From Omphalotus guepiniiformis (Eukaryota; Basidiomycota; Agaricomycetes; Agaricales; Omphalotaceae), in NCBI GenBank assembly GCA_028554645.1, contig JAQOOI010000070.1, forward strand, positions 1,426,001-1,490,000: a DNA stretch of 64,000 nt. Direction: 5' to 3'. Within the stretch, counting starts at the first letter, position 1, and every line of letters starts with the position of its first letter. Positions 42,493 to 53,627 of the stretch are shown here, one piece after another. The position numbers were made by a program, and so were the translations under genes. Under the pieces are notes generated by a model, which was not told the DNA's origin, ran no database searches, and worked only from the letters and a program-made list of their open reading frames with translations.

Positions 42493-44973
42493 ATCTTTTT
42501 GGGTAGAATGAAGGTTATGTTCCCACTGGTTGCTAAAGCTTGGGAATGCCTTTCTTAGCGCATTAGTGAACGCGCTCCAATAAATTGCACTATACGTGTG
42601 GGATTTATGATTGTCGCCCCAGCCCATGAGATACGACATCACCATAGGTGCTGCAATCTCTTGCTCCTGGTTGAGTGAATTGACAAGTCTAAATAAAAGA
42701 AGCCTTTGTCCTTCTCGCAATTCATCCACATATGCTTGTCTTGGATGATCAAGATGATATGCATATCCTTTCGCCATGACTGCAGAAATGTTATAATTGC
42801 GGCCTTGCTTTTTGGTGGCATAGGATGTCACATATCGTGAAATATTGCTGGCGTCTTTACCGTTGGTAAGAAATTTTCCATCGCAATTGCAGCGAAGATT
42901 GACAGTAAGACCAGGGATCCAAGAATTCATATATCCATATAACCTCTTTGGTCCCCAATGCCCAGCCTCTGTTACAAAGTCTTCGGCAGCGCACTCAAAG
43001 GGAGCACGGCGTTTGCATCGATACTGCCCACTTTTTCCAAGAATAAGACATCGGCGAGGTTTGCATGTGTGTAGTTGCTCTGTTCTAGCCACACGCAATT
43101 CCAACTCCTTTAGCTGATTTTCGTAATTGTCGGATCCTGGTTTAGGTGGCCGGCTATAGGCTACCTCACTGTCTTTAGAAATTGCCTTGATCGAAAGTGC
43201 AGATTCTAATCCTGGAACGTAAGCGCGAAAGTTTGCCTGGATATATTGCACCACACGCTTGCGAAATTCCTCCGACTTCAGCAGCTCCAGTATCTCATCT
43301 GCAGATGGTGCATTGCATAGATACATAAGGATATGAAGATGGATCATTCCCCGTCCTTGTGTTTCGTCAAGGCCGAAATATGCTGCGATCTCCCCCATAA
43401 TTCCCATGTTTCTCTTCACCTGAAATTTTGTGATGCTTATCCCAAACAAGCATTCTAATACTGTTTGCGTTATGAAGTGGTAAAATTTTGCTGCAGCAAA
43501 TGGATCTTCTGCAATAGTCCTGCCGCGCTGCTCTTTGCTAGGCCCCTGGTGCGCCACAAAATCGTCCAAGTCAATGTGCTCTCCTGCGAATACCTGAGCT
43601 ATAGGGTCATGAATGTCGGATGGGTTTATAGTTATCCAAAGAAAAGGTGCCAGCAAAACAGCTGTTGACCATATTTGGCTGCGAAGTTGGTATCTTGATT
43701 GATCAGAGCCATCAACTCGAGCAGATGTGGCATGCACATATTTCTTTAGCATCCGCACTGCAGGATTGGTAATGAAAGTGTTTGCGTCTTCTTCACGGGC
43801 TGCATGTTCAAGCCTCTCTTTTGTGATTGTAGAAATTATGCGTGAGTCTCGATCAAAGTTCTTCAATGACATTTGAATCTTTGCTGACGCTAGTGCCTGT
43901 CGCCACTGCAAAATACCAAATGCAACAAAAGGAAATGTGCCATGTTTTCGAAATCGATGATCACAATATTGAATTGCCCATCGAATATGGTCTTTCAGCG
44001 GAACTTTCACTGGGCGATGCTTTTCGAATCCACCTTCACCATATGGAAATAATGTGGGAAATGCCTTTTCATAGAAGTTTTCAACATCTTCAGCAATTTC
44101 ATTGACTTGGCTTCCGCATGCCTGGGGAAAATCTGAAACTGGTTGAGTGCCTTGCCGAACGGCATATGCACCCTCGCCTCCCTCTTTCCAGAGATTTGCA
44201 AGTCCCCATCGCATCAACTCATTTGCTGTGAGTTGTGTCATTTCCGTGTCCATGCCTCCTGTATATTGAAAGCGAATGACATCTGCATCTTCAATAGGAA
44301 AACAGTTAGTACGTGTTCATGATGCCAAGAAGCACTAAAACCTATCGCAACGTGCTCATTCCTAATGTTTGCTCTATAATCTTCTGGGTTTACCCGCTCG
44401 GTGTTTTCGTTATCTGCATTACTATGAGTAAATTTTCAATCTAGGAGGCCTGAACTTACCAATTACATTGTCACATTCACCTTCATCACCATCGTTCTCT
44501 TGAGGCACATAACCTGCACTTTCTTGATCAACAAGACCATCGTCCTCCACTTGCCTCACGAGACTTTCGATTTCATATGGCACATCGTCTTGTGGTAATG
44601 CGGCCAGACGCTCGCTGCTTATCTGGATGCTGCCATAGTATCGAGGATTCTTCAACCGAAGAATTGCTAGTGCATCTCGAACGACATCTCTTCGCACACG
44701 AAAAGTCGAATGCAACCAATTGCGCGGGAGTTTGCCCTTTCCAATAAAAGTCACTGTTATGACTGAGGCAAGGACAGATGGTGGATTTGGCATCAGTTGC
44801 CCCTCTAGCATAGATGCAATCCCCTTCATATCATGCTTGTATGTGCTCACAGTGCCACGCATTGCTCTCTGGAGGCTATTGTGATCTTGCGTCGGTACTT
44901 TTGGGTATAACTTGAAAACAAACACGCTGTAGTGACTATGAAATGAACGAGAGAGATACTCAAATGAGCACAA
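42493..44973 (-). pseudogene. Helitron DUF6570-type region and Rep (HUH) endonuclease part
   Basis: Upstream exon 44457-44973 contains FKLYPKVP, LQRAMRGTVSTYKHD and SVITVTFIGKGKLP followed by VRRDVVRDALAILRL, the region labelled DUF6570 in fungal Helitrons. Two introns (about 44458-44410 and 44329-44282) join in phase to the Rep exon. Rep carries the HUH metal site as HLH in GRGMIHLHILMYL (near 43340) and the double-tyrosine motif YVTSYATKK (near 42815), which forms the covalent DNA-protein link. A cysteine cluster (CKPRRC, CKRRAPFEC) lies between them. No stop lies inside this part. The 5' side (44950-44973) is where the reading frame loses similarity at the 1.7-kb interruption. Confidence 0.82.
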
Positions 44974-45039
44974 TCCAACTCAAATCAAAATGATGTAGGG
45001 TGAGGTGTGACTGGCGTTGTCAGAGATTCCGCACAGTTA

Positions 45040-46770
45040 GACGCAACAATTGAACTTCTAATCTGCAGGGTTACAGATGTCTTTATCTCAATCTGGGTGA
45101 AAATGGCAGAGGGTATCTCAAAACACAAGATTCAGACAGAAGGTAAGGGTGGTTTTCAGGGTTCAGGAGGGATTCAGGACAATCAATCTCGATGTTAAAC
45201 TTGATCCAATGGTCAGACAATGCAGGGAACAGTTTCAGATGCAGCACAGACAGTTTCAGCAGGCAGATTCAGCACAGACAGAACAGCAGTTTCAACAAAG
45301 ATTCAGTATCTCTTTCAATTTATCTGCCACAAGGGACTTTACAGAAGTTTTCACAACTGGATATTTCTCGAACTGAACTCTAAAGAGCCAGGCTATATTT
45401 CGTCTAAGAAGGTTTTCCTGCTTTGGCTTGTAGCTTTGGGCAGTACTTGCTTAAGAAAATCTAAATAGATACTCTGTAAGCTATATATACTAAATCATAA
45501 AATCAAACATATATCTCGAAATTAAAAGAGTAATCTGAACAGTAAATGAGTCAAAAGTAAGTAAGTATCAATTGAGCAGAGATTGGATTCTTTTTAGGTA
45601 GTTTTCTAGATAATTTTCCAGTTAGATAGTCAAAATGTAGGAACTTTGGGTATAGATTGGTATAAAAACAGAAATATATCGCTTTGTCCGCGTTCTAGGT
45701 GTGTTAGGACGTACCCAGGGTATCTAAATAAAGGTCCAGATCCTGTAAATAGCAACCAGTATCCTGACAGGTGACATTCTCCTTAGTGCATTGCAAATCT
45801 GGTCCCCTATAAGTTTCTCCAAAATTGGCACATTCTCCTCTACTAGGGCAGCATTAGGAGTTGTGTAGAAGCTCTAGAGCTTATCTAGACCATGCTTCAT
45901 CGTTTCTATCAGCCACAGTAAGGTACAGTAACTGTGCATTTCAAGTTTTACCCCTATACATCTCTTTTTGGTCAGATTTGTACTCAGGTTATATTTCTTG
46001 TTTAGGATAGCCCTCAGCTTCTCTTAGGACAGTATTCTATCCCATAGTTTCGTCTAAGACCTCCAATTAGAGTGCCTTTGTCTTTCATCAAGTTCAGAGG
46101 GTTACTGAATTTCAGAGAGATACTCAGATCCAGAGAGATACTCATTTTCAGTATCTAACTCCTTCCAGCATGAGTATTGAGTATCTAACTCATTTGTGCA
46201 GATGTAACTTTTGAATCTACTTCCATTCTTACACAGATTGGCATTTCATCTCAGTGACATTATATCCACATAGTACTCAATGTACAATATTTCTCTGGTA
46301 ATACAATCTTCAAGATTGCCCATATTCTCAGCATTCAATCTTATAGTGCCAACTTCGTTAGCAAGACCAGCTGGAACTTTTGATCAGTCCAAAGGACTTA
46401 GATAGTTGTTCAATTGAAGTGAAAATCCATCAACCCCTTGGATTACAGTCAACAACACTTGGTAGAGTCTCTAGTTATTAGAGGGTGGGTCTGACCAACT
46501 CAATCTGGTATGGAACATTGGAATTCCAACACATCTGGAGAGGCATAACTAGTATCTCTTTGTATAACCCATTGGTCACAGTTGCTTAGTACCAGATCTA
46601 GTACTGTAGCAAACACTACACTTAGGTATTGTGAGTACAAGTATGTTTCATGTCTTAACTAGCAGTCTGGGGTGACTCTAGTCCTTTATGTTCAGTTTCC
46701 AATGCTTGAACATTCCATATTTACTTCAATCTGATGGATTTCAGCACTGAAAGGCTTTTTGACGCAACAA
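45040..46770. other. 1.7-kb AT-rich noncoding interruption of the Helitron gene
   Basis: No coding frame. The stretch separates two halves of the Helitron N-terminal region and is bounded by identical 10-mers GACGCAACAA at 45040-45049 and 46761-46770, possibly a target-site duplication. It contains short degenerate repeats: CAGNTTCAG-type units at 45230-45310 and GATACTCA-type units near 46120-46190. No LTR, terminal inverted repeat or poly(A) tail is recognisable, so the element class is open; a very long intron is a less likely alternative. Confidence 0.5.
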
Positions 46771-47503
46771 CGCGAGGATGAAAGTGGGCAATAAGCTGCT
46801 GCTCTGGAAGGGTAAGAATCTGAAGTTGCCATGGAATCTTGCCAATTCAGAGGTTGTTGGCAAGAGAGAAAGTGGGTGGTGATGATAATTTGTTGTTCAA
46901 TTCTGCATGACATTCACTGCAAATATTAAGTAACAGTCTTCCTTTCACTTCATGGATGCCACTTTGCTCCAATATCATGCCATCACAGAGAACTTGATCG
47001 GGATGCATCTTGTGTGGTGTCAAGCGCTGGTGCTGCTTGCCAGAGAGTTCGGTGACTGCAATCTGAACAATTCCGGCTTCTTTAACTCCAACTTCTCGCG
47101 CACACACTGCACAAACGGCAATTTCAACGGCACTATTGGATGTGGCGCTATAGAACTTTGCGTAGCATGCATGTAGTTCCTTTTTGGTCGGCAGCTGCAG
47201 GAAATGGTCTAATTTTCGAGATTGTGACCATGATTCATCTGTGCGTCGACTAGTGCTGCGATCAATATCATTTTCGAGCATACTCCCCCTCCGCTTCCTT
47301 GCTTTGGGTTGAGATTGTGCAATCTTGGCTAATATTTCTGTCTCGAAAGATTGCAAGAGTTCGGGAGTTCCGAATTGCAGTAAATGAGAAACTATGTCGC
47401 TTTTCTTTTTTCTTGCAGACGAAGGAATGATGATGATGTTTCTACTGAGCGAAAGGAGTTCCTCTCGGCTTAGTAGCATTAGGGATTCTGAGGTGAGCAC
47501 CAT
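46760..47503 (-). pseudogene. Helitron N-terminal exon, interrupted
   Basis: ATG at 47501-47503. The protein reads MVLTSESLMLLSREELLSL, a basic stretch, then CYAKFYSATSNSAVEIAVCAVCAREV with a CxxC pair, HKMHPDQVLCDGMIL and LLLNICSECHAELN, as in the cysteine-containing N-termini of basidiomycete Helitron proteins. At SLANNL the conserved Trp before IGKIPW is TGA (46847-46849). The frame continues as IGKIPWQLQILTLPEQQLIAHFHPRVV and then loses similarity at about 46770, where the unrelated AT-rich stretch begins. The similarity resumes at 44950. Confidence 0.75.
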
Positions 47504-47728
47504 GAATGTGAGAATTCTACAATTAATTGTTTCACTTGCTTTGAACTACAATATAAGACCTACTCAGACACTTTGTTCCAGTCTTGTTTAAGATGTGGAC
47601 TGCCGTACGGCCTCAGCACTGGTTCATTGATCATCACATCTGAAACCGTCAGCGATGCGTGTCTGAACTGAAAGAAAAAATACTTAAATAACCTGGTGAT
47701 GCATTTTGCATGTTTGCGATAATCTGCT

Positions 47729-49892
47729 ATGTCCGAATCACCAACTTCCCTATTCACCACTGACTTGGCGAACCACCTTTTTGCCTACCTTGATGCTAAA
47801 GACATTTTACGCTTAGCTCAAGTTAATTCGAGCTTTTCTGCGGCGGCGAAGAAATATAATCAGCGTGCCTACAATATCGAAAATCTTCTTTCTGCATTCT
47901 TCCATCCCTCTCACACAAACGACTTTCGCCTCACCCAAAAAGCATCGAATGCAATCATTGCAGGCTCCGCAGCCTTGCAATTCTTTGCTAGAGAGAATTG
48001 GGATCTTTCTAATCTTGACTTATTCGCCACCGTTGACTCACTTAGTGCTATGGCACAATTTATTCTAAACACTGCTTACTATATTTTCGAACCTCGAAAT
48101 GGTCAACCGCCGTCGTTCGATGAAGCTCTTAGCTTTGCCGTTGCGAAGGCAAAAGCAGCCTACGGAACTGTAGCGCATGTCAATTCCACTGAACTCAACT
48201 CTTCGTTAGTTTTAGAAGGAACAGTCGATATGTTTTCGTTCAAGCGACTCACAGACGGTGTTCGAATTCATCTCTACGCTTGCCAACACACACCTGTCGA
48301 ACCTATTTTAAGATCTCATAGTAGTAAGTGGTTCATCACTCTTGATTGCCACTACTAACATCATACTTGTTTTGACAAATAGCTGCTGTGATGAATATTA
48401 TCACTGCCAACCGAGCTTATTGCCTCTATCCATTTTCAACCTTAATAACCAAAGAGAGTGTGATTCATAAATATGGAACCGAGCATCTTGTCGTTGCTGA
48501 ACTAGGCAAACTAAGGCCGCGCGGATGGACAACTGTCTCTTCACCAGGATTTCTAACCATTGCTAAAAAAGAAGACGAATTCGCTACTTATCGTTCCATT
48601 GGGGATGCTGCAACTTTCACCGTGGATATGCCAGCAATTGGAGCATCTGGATTAGAATGTGACTTGTTCGAAAGTCATTCTTGGAATCATTCTTTCAGGT
48701 TAACAGCCGTGTTTTATCTGTGGTTTAAATTAGGGTTCGCACATGCGTGGAAAAACGTCTACTGCATGGCAGAACCTGCATATGTGCTCAGCCAACATGC
48801 GCCACTCGCAACCAGACTATGTGCTTTACCACATAGCGACAAGTTCTCAAATCTTCTTGCTAATTCTCGGGCAGAGTAAGTCATTTTTTCTAAATATTCA
48901 ATCGCACTGATTCTAAATGGTTTAAAGGCAGTACTTGCCTTACCAAGTTCGAGCGTGCATTGCATCCCGGAGCACTGGGAGTGAGCACCAGCAATGCATA
49001 AAGGATCTTCTTCAATCCTCTTTTCAATTTAGGATTCTAGATGTTAAGCGATCGCAAATGCTGATATATCCGAGAGGTACTGCAGCTGCACTGCTTCTCG
49101 CTATGCTTCAACCTCTACTCACTAGCTTCAGAGGACCTATCAAGGTATTGTCGCTAGTTCTTCGCTTTTGCTCCTAATTTAAAAGGTTGCTACTACCAGG
49201 TCTCCATAGCATTTGACAGTCACAGATTCGACCATTTAACGCGCACAAACGTGTACATCAAATTCCCAAAGTCCCGCTCAGATATTAGCCTTTGCCCAAT
49301 CGTACTTAAACCAAAACGCGAAGTTTTGAGAATAATGGAGCGCGCTCGTGTCCGAATGCATTTTGTGAACCTTCCAGGTACACCACCATTGCCTGGAGGA
49401 TCCATCCGAAGGGCGTGTATAACTCGTATGAAGTAAGTGTGTTTCGTTCTTTTCCTTTCGTGCTTTGACTATGCATGAACATAGGAATATAACGACAAGA
49501 GTGCAAGAATCATGCAAACTATTCGCACTTGAATCTGAGAGCTTGGAATCGATCGTCTTCGCATTGCACGAAGGAATCATAAGTTGCGATGATGCTTCCT
49601 TGCTGCACAATATAATTCGATCGTATTGCGAAGTTGTCAATGTAGACAAAAAGGTACTGCCTACTATATGTGATGCAACATGCAGTTGCGAGCTGAATTT
49701 ATTTGCCTCTAGCCGTTCATTCGAGTCACAAGTGAACCGGGACAATCTACGTATCGAATTCAAGTAGAATTGCCGTCGCCCACTGGCTGGACGTCTAACG
49801 CAGATAACCCTGTCAAGATTGAGCAAAATGATGCACTGTGGTACTATTGCCAGCAAAAAAAAATTCATTTTTTGTCTGAAGGTTTTGTCTAA
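47729..49892 (+). CDS. F-box / nucleotidyltransferase-like protein, copy 1
   Basis: ATG 47729. Residues 8-45 fit an F-box (LFTTDLANHLFAYLDAKDIL ... RLAQVNSSFSAAA). At about residue 80 begins IIAGSAALQFF, and NLDLFA follows near residue 97. This is the GS...DxD layout of nucleotidyltransferases, but with Asn in place of the first Asp. The frame continues through five further exons: TAVMNIITANRAYCLYP after a 63-nt intron, then YLPYQVRACI, FRGPIK, FPKSRSDISLCP and RSYCEVVNV. The last intron (GTACTG donor after VDKK, acceptor at about 49712) joins to PFIRVTSEPGQ and ends TAA at 49890-49892. That end is supported by the paralogue at 60789-62963, which aligns with it along the whole length. The frame is open and no lesion is seen. 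F-box proteins recruit SCF substrates; the rest is of unknown function, and activity is doubtful given the Asn. Confidence 0.6.
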
Positions 49893-50281
49893 AAAAGTTT
49901 GCAATGCTTCGCGAAACTGCGTTCATAAATGGACTTTTCGCTAGAAATAACTGTTCACGCTAATCACAAAATGTCTTTATCGCGAAGTGCGCAAAAAAAA
50001 AGAAACGAAATTGCTTGCAAGCGTTGATCAACTTGAGATACTTCACTAATGAAAATGAAGATATAATGATCTTGTAAATCACAAAAGGAGGGTAAAGTAC
50101 ACGCACCGCGTTGGTTCGCATTGGCGCATTTAATCATGTTTCGTGCTGAATTTATTTAGTCGATGAGGTTGAAAGGTGCAAGTAAAGGGATATGGTGGAT
50201 ATTTGTTAGGCAGCTCTAAGAAAATGGGTGATGAGTAAGTACGCAGCAATAAGCATAAGGAAAAGGATTATTCACGAACCT
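49893..50281. other. no gene seen
   Basis: AT-rich with an A-run at about 49988-49996. Lies between the stops of two convergent genes. Confidence 0.45.
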
Positions 50282-50959
50282 TCAATAACCTGATACCGAC
50301 CAACCGAAGGTATTTCTGCCCTCAGACACGCCGTGTTCGTCGTTGAACGTTTCATCATCTTCTTCAGCCTCAGGTGGTTCGCGTTTTTCGCGGGAAAGGT
50401 GCGCAAAAGAATCTAGTTCATCCTCGCTCTGCACCTCCTCCTCTTCTCCCTGTCTGCCTTCTTTAACCTCATTACTGGTAGGCAAGGAAGGTGCTGAAGG
50501 ATGCGACTTAGCAAGTCGCCCAAACTCCCGTTTATTGTCCGTGCTTCTCAGTACTTCGCAGTCTTTGACGATTTTTGCGGTGAAGATATCCACGATATCG
50601 TCTTCATCAATTCTGCGAGAATAACGGTCTGCCAAGTGGAACCAAAAGTCCAACAGTCTGCGCGCAGATGAACCCAGTTCGCGGGCGACAATCCTTTGTC
50701 CGGGGGTAGAGCTACACGAAAAGGACGACTGAATCGACGAGGAACGAGGCCAATTGTTTGGAGAACTAAGACGCGGAGGATGGTGCAGGCCAAAAGGAAA
50801 TGTTGCAAACGATGGAGGAGAAGCGGAAGGAGTAATGATAGCAGCTTTAAAGCGTGGCGCCGTCGCCTGGCGTTCCATATACTCAGGACTCGAAATAATG
50901 TGTCTGCGGCCACGTGGTTTGAGAAACACCATCATCCTCCTTTCCCCTTCTCTCATCAA
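50282..50959 (-). CDS. hypothetical protein, probably C-terminal exon of a longer gene
   Basis: A 225-codon frame. The first half is disordered (Pro, Ser, Arg). Residues about 95-155 look folded and charged: SSARRLLDFWFHLADRYSRR, DEDDIVDIFTAKIVKD, then REFGRLAK. A strongly acidic Glu-rich tail follows and ends in TFGWSVSGY. The LDFWFHLADRY...DEDDIVD pattern gives a faint memory of conserved basidiomycete proteins, but I cannot name a family. Minus-strand frames from 50956 to 51740 and again from 58017 to 58329 could be upstream exons split by the gypsy insertion, but I could not join them convincingly. Confidence 0.4.
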   Translation of the reverse strand: MMREGERRMMVFLKPRGRRHIISSPEYMERQATAPRFKAAIITPSASPPSFATFPFGLHHPPRLSSPNNWPRSSSIQSSFSCSSTPGQRIVARELGSSARRLLDFWFHLADRYSRRIDEDDIVDIFTAKIVKDCEVLRSTDNKREFGRLAKSHPSAPSLPTSNEVKEGRQGEEEEVQSEDELDSFAHLSREKREPPEAEEDDETFNDEHGVSEGRNTFGWSVSGY

Positions 50960-51746
50960 TAGATCCCCTCACCCTCGCCATCCAAACGGAAGCGCAAACC
51001 GGCGCCGAAGGATATGAGTTCGGTGAGAAATATGAGTGAGGATACGGACACATGGATACAAGAGCAGCGGCAATGGGATGTGGTAAGAAGCTGAAGACGG
51101 GTAGATAGGAAAGATGTCTGAAGACGATACTCGTTCGGTGTCGCGGGTCTATGAAGGTGATTGGAGAACCGTGCAAATTTTGCGCTCCAACGTTGCGTGC
51201 TATGCAACTGAAGACGTCGATGAGGAGGTGCAGACGAAAAATATAAAAACCTAAAAAAAAGGATTGTGAGAGGGTGACGAAGAACATAAGCTCTAGACTG
51301 ACCCTTCCCAAAAAAAAGGGTCCTTTGAACTTCTCTCCAGGAATTCCTTAGCATCCCGCGCAGCTCTTCGCGTTTCGTATTAGCGCTTGATTCCCACTCC
51401 CGCTGCCTGTAGGTGAGTTCACTTTCTCGGTCGCGCTCCCAGTCCAGATCACGGTCGCAGTCGCGTTCCCTACTGCCTCCGTTTATGCATCTGCCTAAGC
51501 CCGTGCGCCGATGATTATGAATGCGCGCTATTGAGCGAGTATCAAATGAATGCGTACATAGAAAGATAAGTGGCGCAGAGTGATCAACCACCTCCTGCTG
51601 CTAACCGGCACCTGCTGATTCGCAGACTGCCATGGCGATAACGAGACGAACGAAAACTGTGAGGCGGGTCGAGCATGGGAGGACGAGGGAGTAAAGAGAT
51701 AATTAAGGCTGCTCGCCACCTGAACTACGGCGAGAGACATGCATCT
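50960..51746. other. possible upstream exons of the preceding minus-strand gene; otherwise noncoding
   Basis: Overlapping minus-strand frames with a charged stretch (RESELTYRQREWESS, about 51390-51440) suggest exon remnants. The last five bases CATCT (51742-51746) are the gypsy target-site duplication. Confidence 0.3.
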
Positions 51747-52198
51747 TGTTACGAATGTTTTCTTTTTTCATCTTATCTCATTGTTTGTACATATAGACAC
51801 TTTTATTATCAGTAGATAACATCGTAAGTTATAGATCTAGGGTTATATTAAATACATACGTATGTAGCATGATGATCGAGATCAAGCATGTAGACCTCAA
51901 GGCGATCACGATCATTAATGAAGTACTTGAGGCGATCGAACTCATGGTAGACACACGGTGTATTAGTCAAGGGTTATAGCCCAGGGTTTAGGGTTTTATT
52001 TACGTATATAATAAGTCCGCTTAGGTAGATATTTCTTTAGCTTCGATCTTGTCAATAACTCCTCGAGTTTAGACTTGTACTTAGCATACTTCCTTGTATC
52101 GTCTCTTTTCTCAATTCCACTTTCTGCTTTTCTCTTACTCGTGTGAAACTAAGATCATTGTGTTTGGTTATTTGAGTTTATAACTCGAGTCGCTGACA
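51747..52198 (+). repeat. gypsy 5' LTR
   Basis: Contains a TATATAATA box at about 52004-52012. The segment at 52037-52050, about 30 bp further on, is complementary to the primer-binding site and is a good candidate for the mRNA 5' end. A telomere-like GGGTTTAGGG pair occurs in passing near 51983. Confidence 0.95.
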
Positions 52199-52199
52199 T

Positions 52200-52213
52200 A
52201 AGATCAAAGCTAA
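52200..52213 (+). promoter_or_regulatory. gypsy primer-binding site, probable self-priming type
   Basis: AAGATCAAAGCTAA starts two bases after the 5' LTR. Its reverse complement matches 13 of 14 bases of the LTR segment 52037-52050, located about 30 bp downstream of a TATA box. Tf1/sushi-type chromoviruses prime reverse transcription from the 5' end of their own mRNA; this arrangement fits that mechanism. No match to a tRNA 3' end was recognised. Confidence 0.65.
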
Positions 52214-52733
52214 CACAACTCACCCGACCAACACAATTCAAGTTTGCCTTCTTGTTGCTATTTCAGTAGCAAGTAAGTTTCTCTTCACCTTCACACGCTT
52301 ACTTCATTTTCTCCCTTTGATATTCGGGTTTCCGTCCGAATTAGGAATCTGTGCTCCATTAGAGTAATTGCGCCTATAGTACAAACGAGTAACGTTGAGT
52401 CCGACTCGGTACTGGCAGCAGAAAGCATCGTCTGATAACCAACCTTCGGGGAGGGGACTTTGCGCTTGGGGAACGAGGTGCACTCCTAGAAAGGCACGCC
52501 CAGGTTTACTCAGCAAGCAAGCACAGATTAGGAACTCGTCTATTAGAGGCAGAAAAGGTCCCGAAATCTCTTCGTGAGGTTACTGACGGACCGAAGTAAA
52601 CTCTACCATTACGGAATCTTGGGGGAACTTTAGCAGTCTCTTCGAAGAAACCACTATCCCATCACCTGTCACACCTTCATACAAATCTCTTGCATCATCT
52701 CCCTATTCTACCCGACCTCATACTCCTATCAGA

Positions 52734-53627
52734 ATGTCTGAAATCGAAACTTCGCGAGGAAAATCACTCCTCAACAAACCCGATAACTTCACCGGCGTCA
52801 AATCCGAATTCAAGAATTGGCGTCGAAGACTCTTCACATACATCCGTGATAAGAAAAACGGTATCACAACCGACGATGAAAGGATTGATGTTGCGATCTC
52901 TTTCATGAATGGGAAGCTTGTAGACGGATGGGTCAATAATTACTATAATACCCATTTTGACCAAGACAACGAGAAGTGGCAGAAGGACTGGGCGCAGTTC
53001 AAGCAAGCCTTGAACAAGGCGTTCCTAGATTCCGGTCTGCAGAGGACAGCGCAGGAGAAGGTGGAGTTGTTGAAGCAGGGAGCGGGGACGGCGGAGGAGT
53101 ATTTCCAGGAGTTGGAGATACTGTTGACGGAGGCGGATTACAAGAAGGATGACCCGTATGTGGTGCGGCTCATTGAGAAGGGCATTAACGAGAAAACTAT
53201 TGATGCCATCTACACGAGGGACGAGTTGCCCAAAGTGTACGAGGAATGGAAGGACGTAGTGATCAAGATTGATCAACTATGGAGAAGGCGTCAGGAATGG
53301 CGCAAGAATCAGAATCAGAACCGACCGGCGTTTACGCCAAGAAGAGAAAGTCCGCAAAATGCGGCAGGAAGTGGTGATCGAAGAGACGCCACAGGAACAA
53401 CCTTTGGGGGTACAGGTAAACCCATGGACATTGACGCGGCCCGAAGGAATGGGCAGTGTTTCAATTGCGGACAGAGGGGGCATATCTCGCGGGATTGTCC
53501 AGCAAAGCGGGGTCAGAAAGTGAGGCAGGTGAATGTACAGGAGGAAGAGAAGAAAGAAGAACAGCCACCGAGCTGGTTCTTGAACTGGTTGAAATCGGAT
53601 ACGGGTTTTGTCAGAGCTCAGAAGTGA
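52734..53627 (+). CDS. gypsy Gag
   Basis: 297 codons. The capsid-like region includes FTGVKSEFKNWRRRLFTYI and AISFMNGKLVDGWVNNYY, with a C-terminal CCHC knuckle CFNCGQRGHISRDC at about residues 242-255. TGA at 53625-53627. It overlaps pol by 172 nt, with pol in the -1 frame. Start is the first ATG after the 535-nt leader. Confidence 0.93.
   Translation: MSEIETSRGKSLLNKPDNFTGVKSEFKNWRRRLFTYIRDKKNGITTDDERIDVAISFMNGKLVDGWVNNYYNTHFDQDNEKWQKDWAQFKQALNKAFLDSGLQRTAQEKVELLKQGAGTAEEYFQELEILLTEADYKKDDPYVVRLIEKGINEKTIDAIYTRDELPKVYEEWKDVVIKIDQLWRRRQEWRKNQNQNRPAFTPRRESPQNAAGSGDRRDATGTTFGGTGKPMDIDAARRNGQCFNCGQRGHISRDCPAKRGQKVRQVNVQEEEKKEEQPPSWFLNWLKSDTGFVRAQK

Larger units (their letters stand above)
39824..47503 (-). 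mobile_element. Helitron, autonomous type but decayed; RepHel gene on minus strand
   Basis: The single long gene encodes an N-terminal zinc-like region, a DUF6570-type region, HUH Rep endonuclease and PIF1-type helicase, in the order diagnostic of Helitrons. Interval given is the coding span only. Helitron ends (5' TC and 3' CTRR with hairpin, at an A-T target) should lie above 47503 and below 39824, but I could not identify them. Two in-frame TGA codons and a 1.7-kb interruption indicate that this copy is dead. Confidence 0.85.

Noticed and set aside
51975..52000. Telomere-like GGGTTTAGGG motif
   Set aside because: Occurs as isolated units inside the gypsy LTR and is repeated with it; not a telomere tract.
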